Source of the DNA: Epinephelus fuscoguttatus
Taxonomy: Eukaryota > Chordata > Actinopteri > Perciformes > Serranidae
Direction of reading: 5' to 3'
NCBI RefSeq assembly: GCF_011397635.1
Contig: NC_064761.1
Coordinates: 34,498,143 to 34,562,142 of the forward strand
Length of the DNA stretch: 64,000 nt
The notes beneath the pieces were generated by a model. That model did no database searches. It was not told the origin of the DNA and saw only the letters and a program-made list of their open reading frames with translations. Below are positions 11,514 to 23,399 of the stretch, piece after piece. Positions within the stretch are counted from its first letter, which is position 1, and the number at the start of each line of letters is the position of its first letter. The translations under genes were made by a program, and so were the position numbers.

Positions 11514-12140
11514 GGCCTGTCATGATGACAAATTTTGCTGGGCGATTAATTGCATCAGAAATTATTGCGATAAGCAATAATATTGCGTAATATTTCGCTT
11601 TTAAGGCCATTTTTATTTTGGTTGTTATTTTGCTGTTTTTAGACCATTTTTTAAACTTATATAATGATAGTAAAGGCATATTGATGCAAGTACACCCTTT
11701 TAAAGAGAAATAAACATTTATTTAACAAGAATACTTAGGAATGCAAAAAATAAAATTTAAATATCCGAAATAACACGTAAGTTCACAAGTTCCCTGTCTT
11801 TCTCTTACGCTCAACTGTTTTCTTTTTTCTCAGCCTCGTCTCCCCCTCACGAAGATCGCACTACATCTGTGTGTGTGGCCCATAGCCCCGCCTCCCCCAC
11901 AGAGACAAAGACACTTGATGACAAGAGCTTTCCCGCCGTTCATTATGCTAATGAACCAATTCACCTGGTTGCCAGATGATGCACGGCAGTGAATGCTCTT
12001 GTCTTCCAATCTCTTTGGTGGAGAGCGACGAGGAAAACAAACACGCATGAATATGGCAATTAATCGCAGCCGGAAAAGTTACCGTCTCCCTTTTAATTTA
12101 CCGTGTAATTAACTGATTTATCGCATATCGCGACAGACCT
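11514..12140. mobile_element. Probable MITE-like element with degenerate ends
   Basis: The left end AGGCCTGTCATGATGACAAA and right end ATATCGCGACAGACCT form a short imperfect inverted repeat (AGGCCTGTC against AGGTCTGTC). Both ends contain the cgataat/gcgataa motif family common in teleost MITEs. I cannot fix a target duplication and there is no coding content. Confidence 0.4.
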
Positions 12141-13265
12141 TAATATGATTCCCAGTCCCGCCCACTCCTGTTGACCTTTTTTTTCCCATCCCGTCCCAAT
12201 CATGTGACAAATAGGGAAACTGATCCCCATCTCACACTGTTCTGTCCATTAAAGGCTAAAAGCCCCCCCAAAAAATCTGAAAGGAAAAAAAAACAAAAAC
12301 TGTCTGTGAAACAATCCCTTTATAACCTGACGCCAGTGTTACCAGATGGAGGACACAATCCGCAGTCTTGTTCTGTGTAAAAGTTCAGATTAAACTAAAA
12401 TGAGCCTGCAGCAGTCTAAGTGACATAGTCAGTGTTTTGGGTTTGACAGTGTTTCCTTGTTGAACTGCAATGGAGAAATAACTGGAATAATTACCAGAGT
12501 AATAGTGCCCTCTTGTGACTGTACACATAACATAAAATGCACTCTACCCAACACTAATTCATGATACATTTGAACAACCAAATAACACTTCAGCCTAACT
12601 CAATATGAGGAATAACCCATACACTGACCAGCATAGTAACAGGAGAATTATTTACCAAGAACACATGTGTAAGTTTAATTGTGAAAATACTGTAATATTG
12701 TAAATCAAATATTACAAGATTGGATATTAAGAACAATATAATATGAACATGACATTACTCACTTAATCTTCATGGACTTACACCGAAGAAAAAAATGTGC
12801 ATAAATCCACTCTAAGAACTTACTACTCAGCCAGTCAGGAATTAAAGGTAATTAAACATTAAATGAAGGGAATATTATGGAGGTATTTTTGTGTCTTTTT
12901 GTTGCAATCCTATAAAACTGTTTTAAGAGCATATTTCTTGAACTGCAATCAAAAATCAAGTTTGTAAGTAAAAACGTGTGATCATTTTGCTTATAAAATA
13001 GTCCTGTGCGAGTTAAAAACTTTTGCTTCAACTTTTGCTTCAACTGCACTTAATGGGCAGGGCCTACGCTGATGGATGAGTGAAGAGTTTCTATTGGTTG
13101 GTTTGACGTGGCTCTATACAGATTGGGCTACACTCACGATTCCATCTCTATCACTGGAAACGCTCGACAGTCGGCATTACTGCTGCACCTCGGGGCATCG
13201 AAGGTACTGACCGTTACGCCTTCGAATAATTCTGCCCTGGCTAACCAAAAGCAATCTACATGCAC
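12141..13265. other. No gene recognised
   Basis: AT-rich stretch with only short open frames and no recognised domain, RNA gene or clear repeat. CpG content rises around 13130-13260. Confidence 0.4.
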
Positions 13266-13279
13266 CAGTTAAAATAAAA

Positions 13280-13510
13280 CATTCTTGCTATTATTAGGCC
13301 TAGTCCACACGGACCCGTGTACTTCTGAAACCATGTATCATTCAATGCGATTTGGCTGTTTAGCCACATGCAACCGCACTTTTGGGCCCCCGAAACTGCA
13401 TTTCTTTGACACCGGAGTCCAGGGTGAAGTTTTTGGAAGACTCCTATGCCAGCGGTTGCGTGAAGATAGGATAACCGCAGTATTTTATTACCTGTCTCCA
13501 TTGTTTGATG
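13280..13510. repeat. Teleost interspersed repeat fragment
   Basis: The segment from CCTAGTCCACACGGACCCGT through ATGCAACCGCACTTTTGGGC to the GGTCCAGGGTGAAG-like block resembles a non-coding repeat family that I recall as widespread in fish genomes. No borders could be set. Confidence 0.4.
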
Positions 13511-13539
13511 TCAGAGCAACGGTGAATAATTTAATTTAA

Positions 13540-13867
13540 TTATATATACTTTATTAATCCCCCTGAGGGGAAATTCAATGATTTCACTCTTGCTGTCAAT
13601 TACACACAGGTCCGAAAGACACACACATGCACAGACAGGACCTATACTTGCACAAAGTGGAGAGATGTCAGGGTGAGGGGGCTGCCTTTGGTCAGGCGCC
13701 CCAAGTGGTTGGGGGGTTCGGTGCCTTGCTCAAGAGCACCTCGGCAGTGCCCAGGAGGTGAACTGGCACCTCTCCAGCCACCAGTCCACACTCCATATTT
13801 GGTCCGGACGGGGACTCGAACAGGCGACCCTAACCCAAGTCCCTATGGACTGAGCTACTGCCGCCCC
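13540..13867 (-). mobile_element. tRNA-derived SINE
   Basis: Read on the minus strand, the head starts GGGGCGGCAGTAGCTCAGTC (A box) with GTTCGAGTCCCC (B box) near 13810. Then follow a GC-rich body and a tail ending TTCCCCTCAGGGGGATTAAT-like text with an AT repeat. The tail resembles LINE 3' ends, as expected for a SINE mobilised by a partner LINE. This is a common teleost SINE type. Confidence 0.8.
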
Positions 13868-14021
13868 ATATAGCTCTTTTCTCCTGTGTTAAGTACAATG
13901 TATCTTAACCAGTGCTTAATTTGAGCCGGAATGTACTGGAATGCGTACCAGGATCTTTTCAGAAAAGGCCCTGGTGCGTTCCGGAACTAATTTGCATGGG
14001 TCTAGAACTTTTCGCATCTAA

Positions 14022-14027
<6 letters not shown>

Positions 14028-14060
<33 letters not shown>
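14028..14060. repeat. GA microsatellite
   Basis: About 16 uninterrupted GA units, shortly upstream of the orphan LRR exon. Confidence 0.9.
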
Positions 14061-14062
<2 letters not shown>

Positions 14063-14167
14063 AAACCATATTTAGGAGATAGTAATGTTAACCTACACAT
14101 TTAAAACCTAAACACATCTGATAAGGATATTATTGACTTTTGTCTACATCTTTTATTGTTTATTCAG

Positions 14168-14341
14168 TTTGAGGTACTGCTGGTTGTCAGAGATCAGCTG
14201 TGTTTCTCTGGCATCAGCTCTGAAGTCCAACCCCTCCCACCTAAGAGAGCTGGAGCTGAGAGGAAACAACCTGCAGGATTCAGATGTGAAGCCACTGTGT
14301 GATCTTGTGGAGAGTAATCACTATAGACTGGAGGCTCTGAG
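14168..14341 (+). pseudogene. Orphan NLR leucine-rich-repeat exon
   Basis: A 174-bp exon bounded by TTATTCAG and GTCGGT. It is open in phase 2 and encodes [20 protein letters not shown] then [20 protein letters not shown]. It is the same exon type as 54807-54980 on the opposite strand and most similar to that one. No NACHT exon lies upstream on the + strand within this window, and the flanking sequence is an inverted copy of the NLR locus. It is therefore a relic of a duplicated NLR gene, although the exon itself is intact. Confidence 0.8.
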
Positions 14342-15130
14342 GTCGGTAGAGGGTTGGAGTCAGTTCATGCTGGTTTCAGCAGTATTGTACCAAACACAGT
14401 TTGTGTAACAGTATTTCCTGTAAACCTCCTCCCTTCTCAGTGGCTGTGAGAGGAGAATGGTGACAGGCTTTAGGATTGGGCAGAAAGACAGAAAGGGCAG
14501 CAACACAAGTTGATGGCAGCTTGTGATGTTTTTCTTTAAATGGTCATCTGCTACAGTCACACTGCTGCAAGTGTAATTTACACACACTGTGTGTAATGTC
14601 AAAGAAACATGTATTCTTGGTCACCAATGTTGTGACTTTATCGCAGATTTCAGATCATAATCCTGCTGGAACATGTTCGGTTGTGTTTAGAAGTTTTTAT
14701 TGATGATTTTTCATTGTAGAAAGTGACGCTATTTTCCATTAGTATCAATTATTTTCCAGCTGACCAATCAGAGCAGACAGAGCTCTTCAGGAAGGAGGCT
14801 TAAAGAGACAGAAATTAAAATGTTTCAGACAGAAGGTGAATACAGGTGTTCCAGCACAGACAGCATTAGGAAAATAGGAAAGTAGAAACCTTAAATACAA
14901 GTATGAACCTGAACATGAGCATAACAGATCCTCTTTAAAGTGTTTGTTCTCCTCATCTCTGTCACAGCTCTGAGATCAGTCTGTATGAAGCCTGCAAATC
15001 AGTGGCTCTGATTTCAAAGAACCATCATTACATTTAGTAACCATGTGGTCTTTATACAGAGCAGAACCTCTGCTGAGGTCCAGTAATCACAGCTGACGTG
15101 TTGCTGTTCAGTCTTTGTATCAACAAATTC
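14342..15130 (+). repeat. Inverted duplicate of the distal NLR-locus sequence (53090-54806)
   Basis: The sequence runs antiparallel to 54806-53090 in blocks: the region after the LRR donor, the GTGAATACAGGTGTTCCAGC block (14836-14855), and 14920-15110, which matches 53110-53310. The LINE present at about 53345-53985 is absent here. Confidence 0.75.
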
Positions 15131-16285
15131 AAATTATATCAATTCTACAACAGTCATTCAAGTGAATCTCTGTTTGATGATGTGTTCAGCACTCCCTGCA
15201 GTTTATTTCTACTGTGCACTTCAGTGAAATCTGCAGAGTAAACAGACTTGATGCCTAAAGTCTCTGCAGGTCCGCAAGCCTCCAGCTCAGTGTGTTCTCT
15301 CCAACATGTTAGACCTGAAAGGAACCCGGCTATGCTACACAGCTGCTCCACTTCTGGTCTGAACAGGACTGAAGTCCCTGCTGGTCTTTATACTGGATGT
15401 GCAATGTCACTGACTGACAGCTGATTTATGACTTATGTTGTCTGTCTTTTTCTCTCATCAGCTGGAGGTGATTTCTGTCAGAGTAAGTGATCAGCACGGT
15501 GGATGTGAGAGGTTATAAAGCAGCTGCATCAGTTTGTGTGTGGAGAGACTCTGACTGGATCATATTACTTGGAGGTAGAGTGGAGATGACTCTCAGTGCT
15601 ATAGTCTGAACTGCTCTGAGATCAGCTCCACTGTCAAGTCCACCATCATCCCTGTGTATTCCTCTGGATCTGACAGAGTATCATGGACTGCTCTGTTCTT
15701 CAACACTTGACTTGTTCTGCTCCACACTCAGCCACCTCCTCCACCCTCCACCTGGACATGAGTCTGAATTTTGTAGATAGATATGCTGAATCTGACCCTG
15801 CAGATTTCTACTGTTTATGACAACATCACAGTAAATTTACAGTCATTTAAACGGCACTCAGGCTGCTCAGATTACAGTGAACTAGTGTAAAGTCTGTGAT
15901 TGTCTCTGTATTGTTTTGTGTTGCACCTCCACACTGTGGAATGATGGAGAACTGCTGTTCATGTTCACATGATCCTGTATGTTGGAGGTTGATGTCAGGA
16001 TGCAGAAGTCTGCAACTACATTTAATCATTTTTATCACTGAGATTATATTTCTGTATATATGATCTTTTTGCTTCTGCATATGTATGTTCCTATTTTATT
16101 TGAATAATATATTCTGTAGCAGAGTGCATCAATTTTTGAGCCATGGTGGTTTTATATTTGTAAAACTTCCTTTAAAAATCTGTGACGACATCACAATGTA
16201 AAGTCAAAGAGCTAAGAAGGAACTTGAGGGCGGGGCCAGTAAGAGAAACATTACAACGCATATTCCATACATCTCGTTACTTATA
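15131..16285. other. No gene recognised
   Basis: Probably a continuation of the duplicated NLR 3' region. A short frame near 15589-15711 (SQCYSLNCSE) has an in-frame stop immediately upstream and no splice support. Confidence 0.35.
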
Positions 16286-16309
16286 GTGGAGTATGCAGTA
16301 TGTGTGAGT

Positions 16310-16649
16310 ATGTGGCTGCAGTTATACATGTCTCACCTCAAGACCCCAGGAACGCTATCCAGCATTGCACCCAATTTTTTTTCCAGTGGCCACTTGAGGT
16401 ATTGCAACAAAACATCCCCTGCAGCCCAAAAAACATTTTTTCCACGGATAATTACTTCTGTCTTCATTGAAACTTCCATATTCTTAAGAACAGATGAAGT
16501 TGTGACAGTACTGTTAGACAATATCTATTGTGAAAGTACTAAATAACACCATAGGGACGACGTTGCAAAATAAAGTCAGACTTCGTACCTTAATATTGCA
16601 TTTAATCTGCTTGCATGGATTCTAGTGATACTGACTGTGGCAAAGGTGG

Positions 16650-16680
<31 letters not shown>

Positions 16681-16690
16681 GATTTTTCTG
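16310..16690 (+). repeat. Low-copy repeat A, first copy
   Basis: The sequence from GTGGCTGCAGTTATACATGT through AACAGATGAAGTTGTGACAG to the start of a GAT-rich tract recurs at 17820-18190 with small indels. A shorter piece, about 50 bp, recurs at 28157-28205. The GAT tract at about 16647-16680 is a trinucleotide microsatellite. No coding capacity is evident. Confidence 0.8.
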
Positions 16691-17280
16691 AATTAATTTT
16701 TTTATTTCACCAAGGTTATGATGATGTCATATTTAATGTCAAATTATTGTTGTTTAGCATGTCAAACAAACAAATATGTTTGTTTTATGTTTTTTTGTTT
16801 GTTTTGTTTTGGGTTTTTTGCTAGAGACAAAGACTCTAGCCTAAATTGTGTTTAATTTTCCTTTTGGTAAAATGCACTGTATATGATGAAATTAGAAGTC
16901 AAATATCCTGAGAATAGTAATCCAACCCTTCTCCCCTATCCTTTCACTGTGGATCCAACGTGCTAAATGTATCACGCATCTACACCGAGTAATGTCTGTC
17001 TAAATTACACCAACATGGCAATCATTTAAGCAGAGCTCAGATTGGCTTTTTTATTGAATACTGGCCTGGCGTTAGTTAAGGTTACCTCTTGGGATCCACA
17101 TTCACAGCTTAGTAATATGCACACTGATTCTAAAAGGGCCAACGTGCCTGAACATGTGGTTAGTAAGAAGAGCCATAGGTTGAACCAGAAGCTTTGAGTT
17201 CCCTCTCTGTGTGTATAAAGGATGGTTCATTGCATGCAGGACCTTTGGCCTTTATAACCCTACTACATAGAGGTCACACC
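16691..17280. other. No gene recognised
   Basis: AT-rich sequence with TTTG/GTTT runs between low-copy repeats. Confidence 0.35.
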
Positions 17281-17570
17281 ATTAATTAAACAGCCTGTAC
17301 TGTTACTGTGCTAACATTAGCTATGCTAAGTTATTACGTTACCAGTCCATGATTGGAGGGGAAAAAGATGCTGTGGCTCATTGCTTTCGTCAACCTGTGG
17401 TTGTCTGTTGCGGATGATTCTGGTGTAGAAGAACTGTGGTTCCAGTGCAGCCTTTGTTGTGCTACACTCCAACGAAGCAGGTAAGAACAAAGTGGTTGCT
17501 CTTTGTCCTTACAGAGTTAGAAGTTTGGCACTAACCCAGCTTTGTTTTTCTTGTTGCTTGTGAAGCCCTG
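17281..17570 (+). repeat. Low-copy repeat C, first copy
   Basis: The block starting AGCCTGTACTGTTACTGTGC (17291) and ending near GTTGCTTGTGAAG is nearly identical to 25240-25515. It contains a possible AGCAG|GTAAGAA donor in both copies, so it may derive from a transcribed sequence, but no reading frame is preserved. Confidence 0.8.
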
Positions 17571-17819
17571 AAGAAAATGTTAAGTTCGCATTTAGCTAGC
17601 TGTGAAGAGTTTGGTTAAAAGAGAGGCGGTTAGGATAATGGTAATGGTGAGGGGTACATCTCGCTACTTGTAGTGGATTATTGGTGCTTTTGGCCTCATA
17701 TTTATTCTCTACAATGTCACGTGGTAGCAGGGTTCAGATAGCTGTCGTGTTGGAGGATTTGGCTTGTGCTAGTGGTGGGTGTCATCTGAAGGGAGAATGT
17801 CATGTAGGCTCCTAACGAG

Positions 17820-18190
17820 ATGTGGCTGCAGTTATACATGTCTCACCTCAAGACCTCAGGAATGCCATCCAGCATTGCACCCAATTTTTTTCAAGTTGCC
17901 ACTTGAGGTATTGCAACATCCCCTGCAGCCCAAAAGACATTTTTCCCACAGATAATTACTTCTGTCTTTATTGAAACTTCCACATTCTTGAGAACAGATG
18001 AAGTTGTGACAGTACTGTTAGACAATATCTATTATGAAAGTACTAAATAACACCACAGGAATGACACTGCAAAATAAAGTTAGACTTCGTACCTTAATAT
18101 TGCATTTAATCTACTTGCATGAACTCTAGTGATACTGATTGTGGCAAAGGTGATGGTGATGATGAAGTATTGTTGTTTAGCATGTCAAAC
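17820..18190 (+). repeat. Low-copy repeat A, second copy
   Basis: Direct copy of 16310-16690, displaced by about 1.5 kb. Confidence 0.8.
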
Positions 18191-18428
18191 AAACAATTAT
18201 GTTTTGTTTTGTTTTGTTTTTTAACTTAGTTTTTATTTAGAATCCAGCAACTTATACACAGGGGTGTCAAATTATCACGTTAATTGCGAATAATTAATTA
18301 CAGCCATATTTAACGTGATATGTTTTTTGATCGCGATAATCTCATTTTTAATCTCTAACGTTACTGTTTCTGTATGCCACAGAGTTGCCTTTGATAAAAT
18401 CCGTCTGTAGGCGTACGATTGGGCAATC

Positions 18429-18539
18429 GTAATTTTCGGGACAATCAGGGCAGGATTCCGGATTCAGGCCAACTGCTTGGATTTCGGGACTGTGCTAAGC
18501 AGTTGTCTTGAATACTGCCCTGATTGTCCCGAAAATTAC
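18429..18539. repeat. Perfect 25-bp inverted repeat, hairpin of about 110 nt
   Basis: Arm 18429-18453 is the exact reverse complement of 18515-18539. The inner segment can extend the stem through CCAACTGCTTGG (18469) and the AAGCAGTTG text near 18497. It may be a small MITE or a structured RNA; there is no target duplication I can see. Confidence 0.7.
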
Positions 18540-19161
18540 AGTGAGAGCAGAGTCTGGAGTAGTTAATGTCTGATAAAACATTAAAAACTGATCATGGTGG
18601 TTGAGTTGTCATGCAGCTCCCACCGGCTGCACATTGGCTGCAGCAGTTTCTACATGAATTATGGGTGTTGTAGTTTAAAGAAGACAGCGCAAGTTGCAGC
18701 CGCAAGGACAGGGAAAGCGCAGGCAGCCACGAGAAGGAGTGATTTGCACGTTGCAGTGCAGCCTCTTGTTCTAACTGTTCAAAACTGTTCTATAAACTGA
18801 TTTAGCTATAACGAATGTACCAGGTGTCTTTTACTTTGTTAGCTTTTATTTTTTATTAAGTTTAAAGGACAAGTGCACTTACATTGATCACTTCCATGAA
18901 ATAAAACAAGAAATTGGAAAACAGGAAAACAATTTAGAAAATTGTTAAAATAAAATTAGGGAACTGATCACAGATGTATTGTTTCTGTGTGTTTTTACAT
19001 CTATCGTTGCGTTAATCTGCAGCTATGCTTTTAATGAAGCTGACATGTCATGACAGTCAAGCATCCCCCTGGTGGTCGAGACTGAAGGTTCCAGCAGTCT
19101 TTATTGGGACTAATCCCAAAAACAATAGAATGTAATGGCTAGGTGTACTGCATCTGTGTTC
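18540..19161. other. No gene recognised
   Basis: Short open frames only. The sequence ends at the Ty3 target site. Confidence 0.35.
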
Positions 19162-19166
19162 AAGAG

Positions 19167-19708
19167 TGTAACGGGTGTAGGATAAACCCAATTGCAGCAC
19201 AAATGAACCAGGTTTGCAGTGTAACAGCTTTTATTCAGCAGGTAAATGCAAGCACACAGACAATCACTTGATGAGTCAGTGGGTATGGCAGGATTCGAAC
19301 CCCGGTCTCCCGTGTGGTAGGCAAGGATGTTACCACAAGACCAACAGGGCAGGCAGGAATCACAGTGAGGCTCGTGAGCAGGCTCAACGAGTGTGTTGGA
19401 GGGGAAATGTCTCAAACTCACTGCTGTTGGAAGTCTTCCTGGCAGTTGGTACAGATGAGGGCTGGGAACGGATCTGGACCTTGAGACGAAGTCGGGTAGG
19501 CTGACGGTACCAGAGGTGAGGAGCTGACGGGGTGTAGCTGGCGCAGTGGATCTACCGGCAGAGCAGGAACAGGCTGAGTGCCAACCAGCCACAGACTGAC
19601 GACGGACAGAAAGCAGGCAGGCAATACTCGTAGTCGAGGACAGAAGGCTGGTGGATTTACCGGGGCTGAGACGTGAAGCAAAGGTCGGAGGCGAGTCGGG
19701 TCGATACC
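19167..19708 (-). repeat. 3' LTR, truncated at its U3 end
   Basis: 542 bp matching 24144-24685 with a few substitutions. The U3 start, TATA box and transcription start found in the 5' LTR are missing. The pol frame runs straight into the LTR at 19708. The outer end TGTAACGG is intact next to the target duplication. Confidence 0.9.
19286..19350 (-). other. tRNA-Gly-like block inside the 3' LTR
   Basis: The minus strand reads TTGGTCTTGTGGTAACATCC (A-box-like), then GCCTACCACACGGGAGACC and GGTTCGAATCC, a perfect B box. The overall layout resembles a tRNA-Gly(GCC) body, though the acceptor stem is not convincingly paired. The same block occurs in the 5' LTR at 24263-24327. Confidence 0.6.
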
Positions 19709-22700
19709 GACGTCTGACATCTCCCCCATGGAATGGGCCTCATCATCCTGGACAGGCGGGGGCAAGATGCGGGTTCCCCGACGAGCAGACCCATTGGCTG
19801 GCTGGTCGGGGTGTTGCCGATGAAAGTCAGCCACGAGATTGGGGTCCACAATATGGCGAGCAGGAACCCAGGACCTCTCTTCAGGACCGTACCCCTCCCA
19901 GTCCACAAGGTACTGGAGACCTCTACCCCGCCGACAGGAGCGAATCAGACGACGCACTCTATACACTGGCCCACCATCGACCATTTGTGGAGGGGGAGGT
20001 GGTGGTGCCACAGGAACCAAGGGACTGCTGTGGACCGGCTTAACCTTGGACACATGGAAGGTTGGGTGAACTCTCATGGAACGCGGGAGCTTCAAACGGA
20101 CAGCCACTGGATTGATGACCTTCTGGATCGCGAAAGGCCCGATGAACTTAGGTGCCATCTTGTTGGACTCCACTCGGAGAGGTAAGTCTCGGGTGGAGAG
20201 CCACACTTGCTGACCGGCTTGGTAGGTAGGCGCAGCAGTACGGCGGCGGTTGGCAGTGGCAGCATAGCGACCCACAGAACGAAGGAGGGTGGAGCGAGCT
20301 TGGAGCCATGTTCTGCGGCAGCGACGGATGAAGGCTTGGACAGATGGGCAGGAAATCTCCTTCTCTTGGGCGGGGAACAGGGGAGGTTGATAGCCATATG
20401 CACTGGAATGGAGAGAGGCCAGTGGCAGAGCAGACAAGGGAGTTGTGAGCATACTCAACCCACAATAGTTGTGACGACCAGGAGGAGGGGTTTTGGGAGG
20501 CCATGCACCGCAGGGCTGTTTCCAGTTCTTGATTCATGCGCTCAGTTTGTCCATTGAGTTTGTCTGGGGGTGGAATCCAGAGGACAGACTGGCGGTGGCA
20601 CCCAGCAGACTGCAGAACTCCCTCCAGAACACAGAAGAAAACTGGGGCCCACGGTCCGACACGACATCAACAGGGAGGCCGTGCAGGCGGAAAACATGGA
20701 GCAGGACCAACTGAGCAGTCTCTTTAGCAGTAGGGAGCTTGGGCAGAGGCACAAAGTGGGCCATCTTACTAAAGCGGTCCACGATGGTCAGGATGACTGA
20801 GTGGCCGTCAGAGGTGGGAAGACCAGTAAGAAAGTCCAAGGATATGTGAGACCATGGGCGGTGAGGAACAGGAAGAGGTTGAAGTAGCCCAGCAGGCGGC
20901 CAGCGGGAGGTCTTGTGTTGACTGCAAGTAGGACAGGCCTTGATGAATTCTTGGACATCCTCCTGCAAGGTGGGCCACCAGAAACATTGGAGGAGGGCAT
21001 GCCGTGTCCGTAGCACACCAGGGTGGCAGGAGAGCTTGGAGGAGTGGGCCCATTGTAGCACCTCCGATCTCAAGGCTGGAGGGACGAAAAGGCAGTTCGA
21101 CGGGCAGGAGCTGGGACCCGGCTGTCCTACTGTGGCTGCTCTCACCCTCTCCTCTATGTCCCAGGTCAACGTGGCAACAAGGCAGGATGTAGGGAGGATG
21201 GGCTCAGGTCTGTCACCAGAATCCTCTGTCCTCAGGAACTGACGGGAGAGGGCGTCAGGCTTGGCATTGCGGGATCCTGGACGGTAAGAGAGGACAAAGT
21301 TGAAACGGGCAAAGAATAGGGACCAGCGGGCCTGGCGAGAGTTCAGTCTTTTTGCGGAGCGTATATACTCCAAATTCTTGTGGTCAGTCCACACAAGAAA
21401 AGGCTCCTTGGTGCCCTCCAACCAATGGCGCCACTCTTCTAGGGCCATCTTGACTGCCAACAGTTCTCTGTTACCAATGTCATAATTTTTCTCAGCAGAG
21501 GACAGGCGTCGAGAGAAGAAGGCACAGGGATGGAGCTTTTGGTGCCAGAGCGCTGAGACAAAACGGCCCCCACCCCAACATCTGAGGCGTCCACCTCGAC
21601 CACAAACTGTCGTTCAGAGTCAGGCACCTGGAGGATGGGTGACGAGGTGAATCGATCTTTGAGGGTCTGGAAGGCTGCTGCAGCTGGAGGTGACCACTGG
21701 AAAGGCACCTTGGAGGAGGTTAGGGCGGTGAGAGGGGCTGCCACAGAGCTGTAGTTGCGGATGAAGCGCCGGTAAAAGTTGGCGAACCCCAAGAAACGCT
21801 GAAGCTGTTTGCGGTTTTCAGGAACAGGCCAGGAGGTGACAGCTGAGACCTTGGCTGGGTCCATCTGGATGTTGCCTTGTGCCACAATGTTCCCCAGAAA
21901 AGACACTAAAGAGACATGGAATTCGCACTTTTCAGCTTTTACATATAGGGAGCTCTCTAGGAGGCGCTGGAGGACGGACTGTACATGGTGAATGTGTTGC
22001 TCTTTGGACCGGGAGAAGATGAGTATATCATCAAGATACACAAAGACATATCGGTTGAGCATGTCTCGGAGCACATCGTTTATCAATGCCTGGAAGACGG
22101 CAGGGGCATTGGTGAGGCCAAATGGCATTAGGTACTCATAATGTCCGGTAGGGGTGTTGAATGCCGTCTTCCACTCATCTCCTTCTCTGATGCGGACGAG
22201 GTGGTAGGCGTTGCGCAGGTCAAGTTTGGAGAAAATGGTGGCCCCCTGGAGCAGTTTGAAGGCAGAGGAGATGAGTGGCAGTGGGTAACGTTTTTTTTTA
22301 CAGTGATTTCATTCAGTCCTCGGTAGTCTATGCAGGGTCTCAATGTCTTGTCCTTCTTCTCAACGAAGAAAAACCCTGCTCCTGCAGGAGATGAAGACGG
22401 ACGAATGATGCCTGCGGCCAGAGAGTCATTGATGTAAGTCTCCATGGCTTTTCTCTCGGGCTCCGACAGGGAGTACAGGCGCCCCTTGGGAGGTGACGTA
22501 CCAGGCAGGAGATCTATGGCGCAGTCGTAGGGGCGGTGTGGGGGCAGAGACGTAGCTCTGGCCTTGCTGAAGACCTGGCGGAAATCATGGTACACTGGTG
22601 GCACCCCGGTGAGGTCAGATGAAAAGCTGGAGCTGGAGGAGTGAAGCGGAGCTGAGGCTTGCTGCAGGCACCTCTGATGACAGGAGGAGCTCCATTCCAG

Positions 22701-23390
22701 AACGGCCCCAGTGGCCCAGTCAATGTGAGGGTTGTGAAGACGGAGCCATGGATATCCCAGGATGAGAGGCAGGCAGGAGGAGCTCAGAATGTGGAACTGG
22801 ACTGTTTCGTGATGATTACCAGAGAGCAGCAGGTGAACAGGAGAGGTCTGATGTGTGACGGTGCCCAAGATATGTCCGTCTAAGGCTCTAGCAGGAACCG
22901 GGTGAGGCAAAGGAACCTGCTCAAGCCCCAGCTGAAGGACCACCTCCTCATCAATAATACAGGCATCAGCCCCAGAGTCAATAAAGATGGCCAAGGTGTG
23001 GGGGCCATCTGGAAGGAGGAGGCAGCCTTGGAACACGGGTCTCTGGCTTTGGGGAGGTGACAGGGCAGTTGAGCTCACCAGGGTCTCCCCGGCTACTGGT
23101 GAGCTCTGGCTTTTGCTGGACAGCTGGAGATAGTGTCCCGCTACCCCACAATAGAGGCAGAGGTTGGACCTACGGCGGCGCTCCTTCTCTTCCAGGGAGA
23201 GGGAGGTGCGACCCAGCTGCATGGGTTCAGGATCCCCAGGCTGCTGACCCATTGAGGTGGAGTTGCTTGTAGAAGCACCCCCACGGGAGCGGGGTGGAAG
23301 AGAACGTTGGGTTCCCCCTTGACGCTTCTCTCGTCGACGAGCCTGGATTCGAAGATCGATTCGGATGGCTAAATCAATCACCCCGTCCAA
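19709..23390 (-). pseudogene. Ty3 gag 3' end and pol, frameshifted
   Basis: Read from high to low coordinates: a CCHC-type knuckle at about 23159-23120 lacks its final cysteine (CLYCGVAGH then no C at the expected place). The protease active site FIDSGAD is at about 22979, the RT start near 22470, and the RT catalytic YLDD at 22027-22038. RNase H with VEVDASD lies near 21600, the integrase zinc region near 21000, then the integrase D residues (LDFLTG, SDRGPQF), a GPF-type C-terminal segment, and a chromodomain at 19811-19963. Frame breaks occur at about 23400, in a T/A homopolymer at 22291-22300, near 21520, and around 20540-20560. The frame ends in LTR sequence rather than at its own stop. 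This is a dead copy, described only. Confidence 0.9.
19811..19963 (-). pseudogene. Chromodomain segment of the Ty3 integrase
   Basis: About 51 codons beginning [13 protein letters not shown], with the aromatic-cage-like pattern YLVDWEGY and the helix [16 protein letters not shown]. In chromoviruses this domain directs integration toward marked chromatin. The segment is uninterrupted even though the rest of pol is broken. Confidence 0.85.
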
Positions 23391-23399
23391 GGTGATGGG

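Noticed and set aside
13790..13867. Possible tRNA gene on the minus strand
   Set aside because: The promoter boxes belong to a SINE head: a SINE body and LINE-like tail follow, and the acceptor stem is not intact.
15589..15711. Short cysteine-containing frame as an extra exon of the NLR relic
   Set aside because: There is an in-frame stop just upstream and no acceptor; likely 3'UTR-derived sequence.
19651..20557. Plus-strand frames of 100-150 codons
   Set aside because: Antisense shadows of the Ty3 pol gene.
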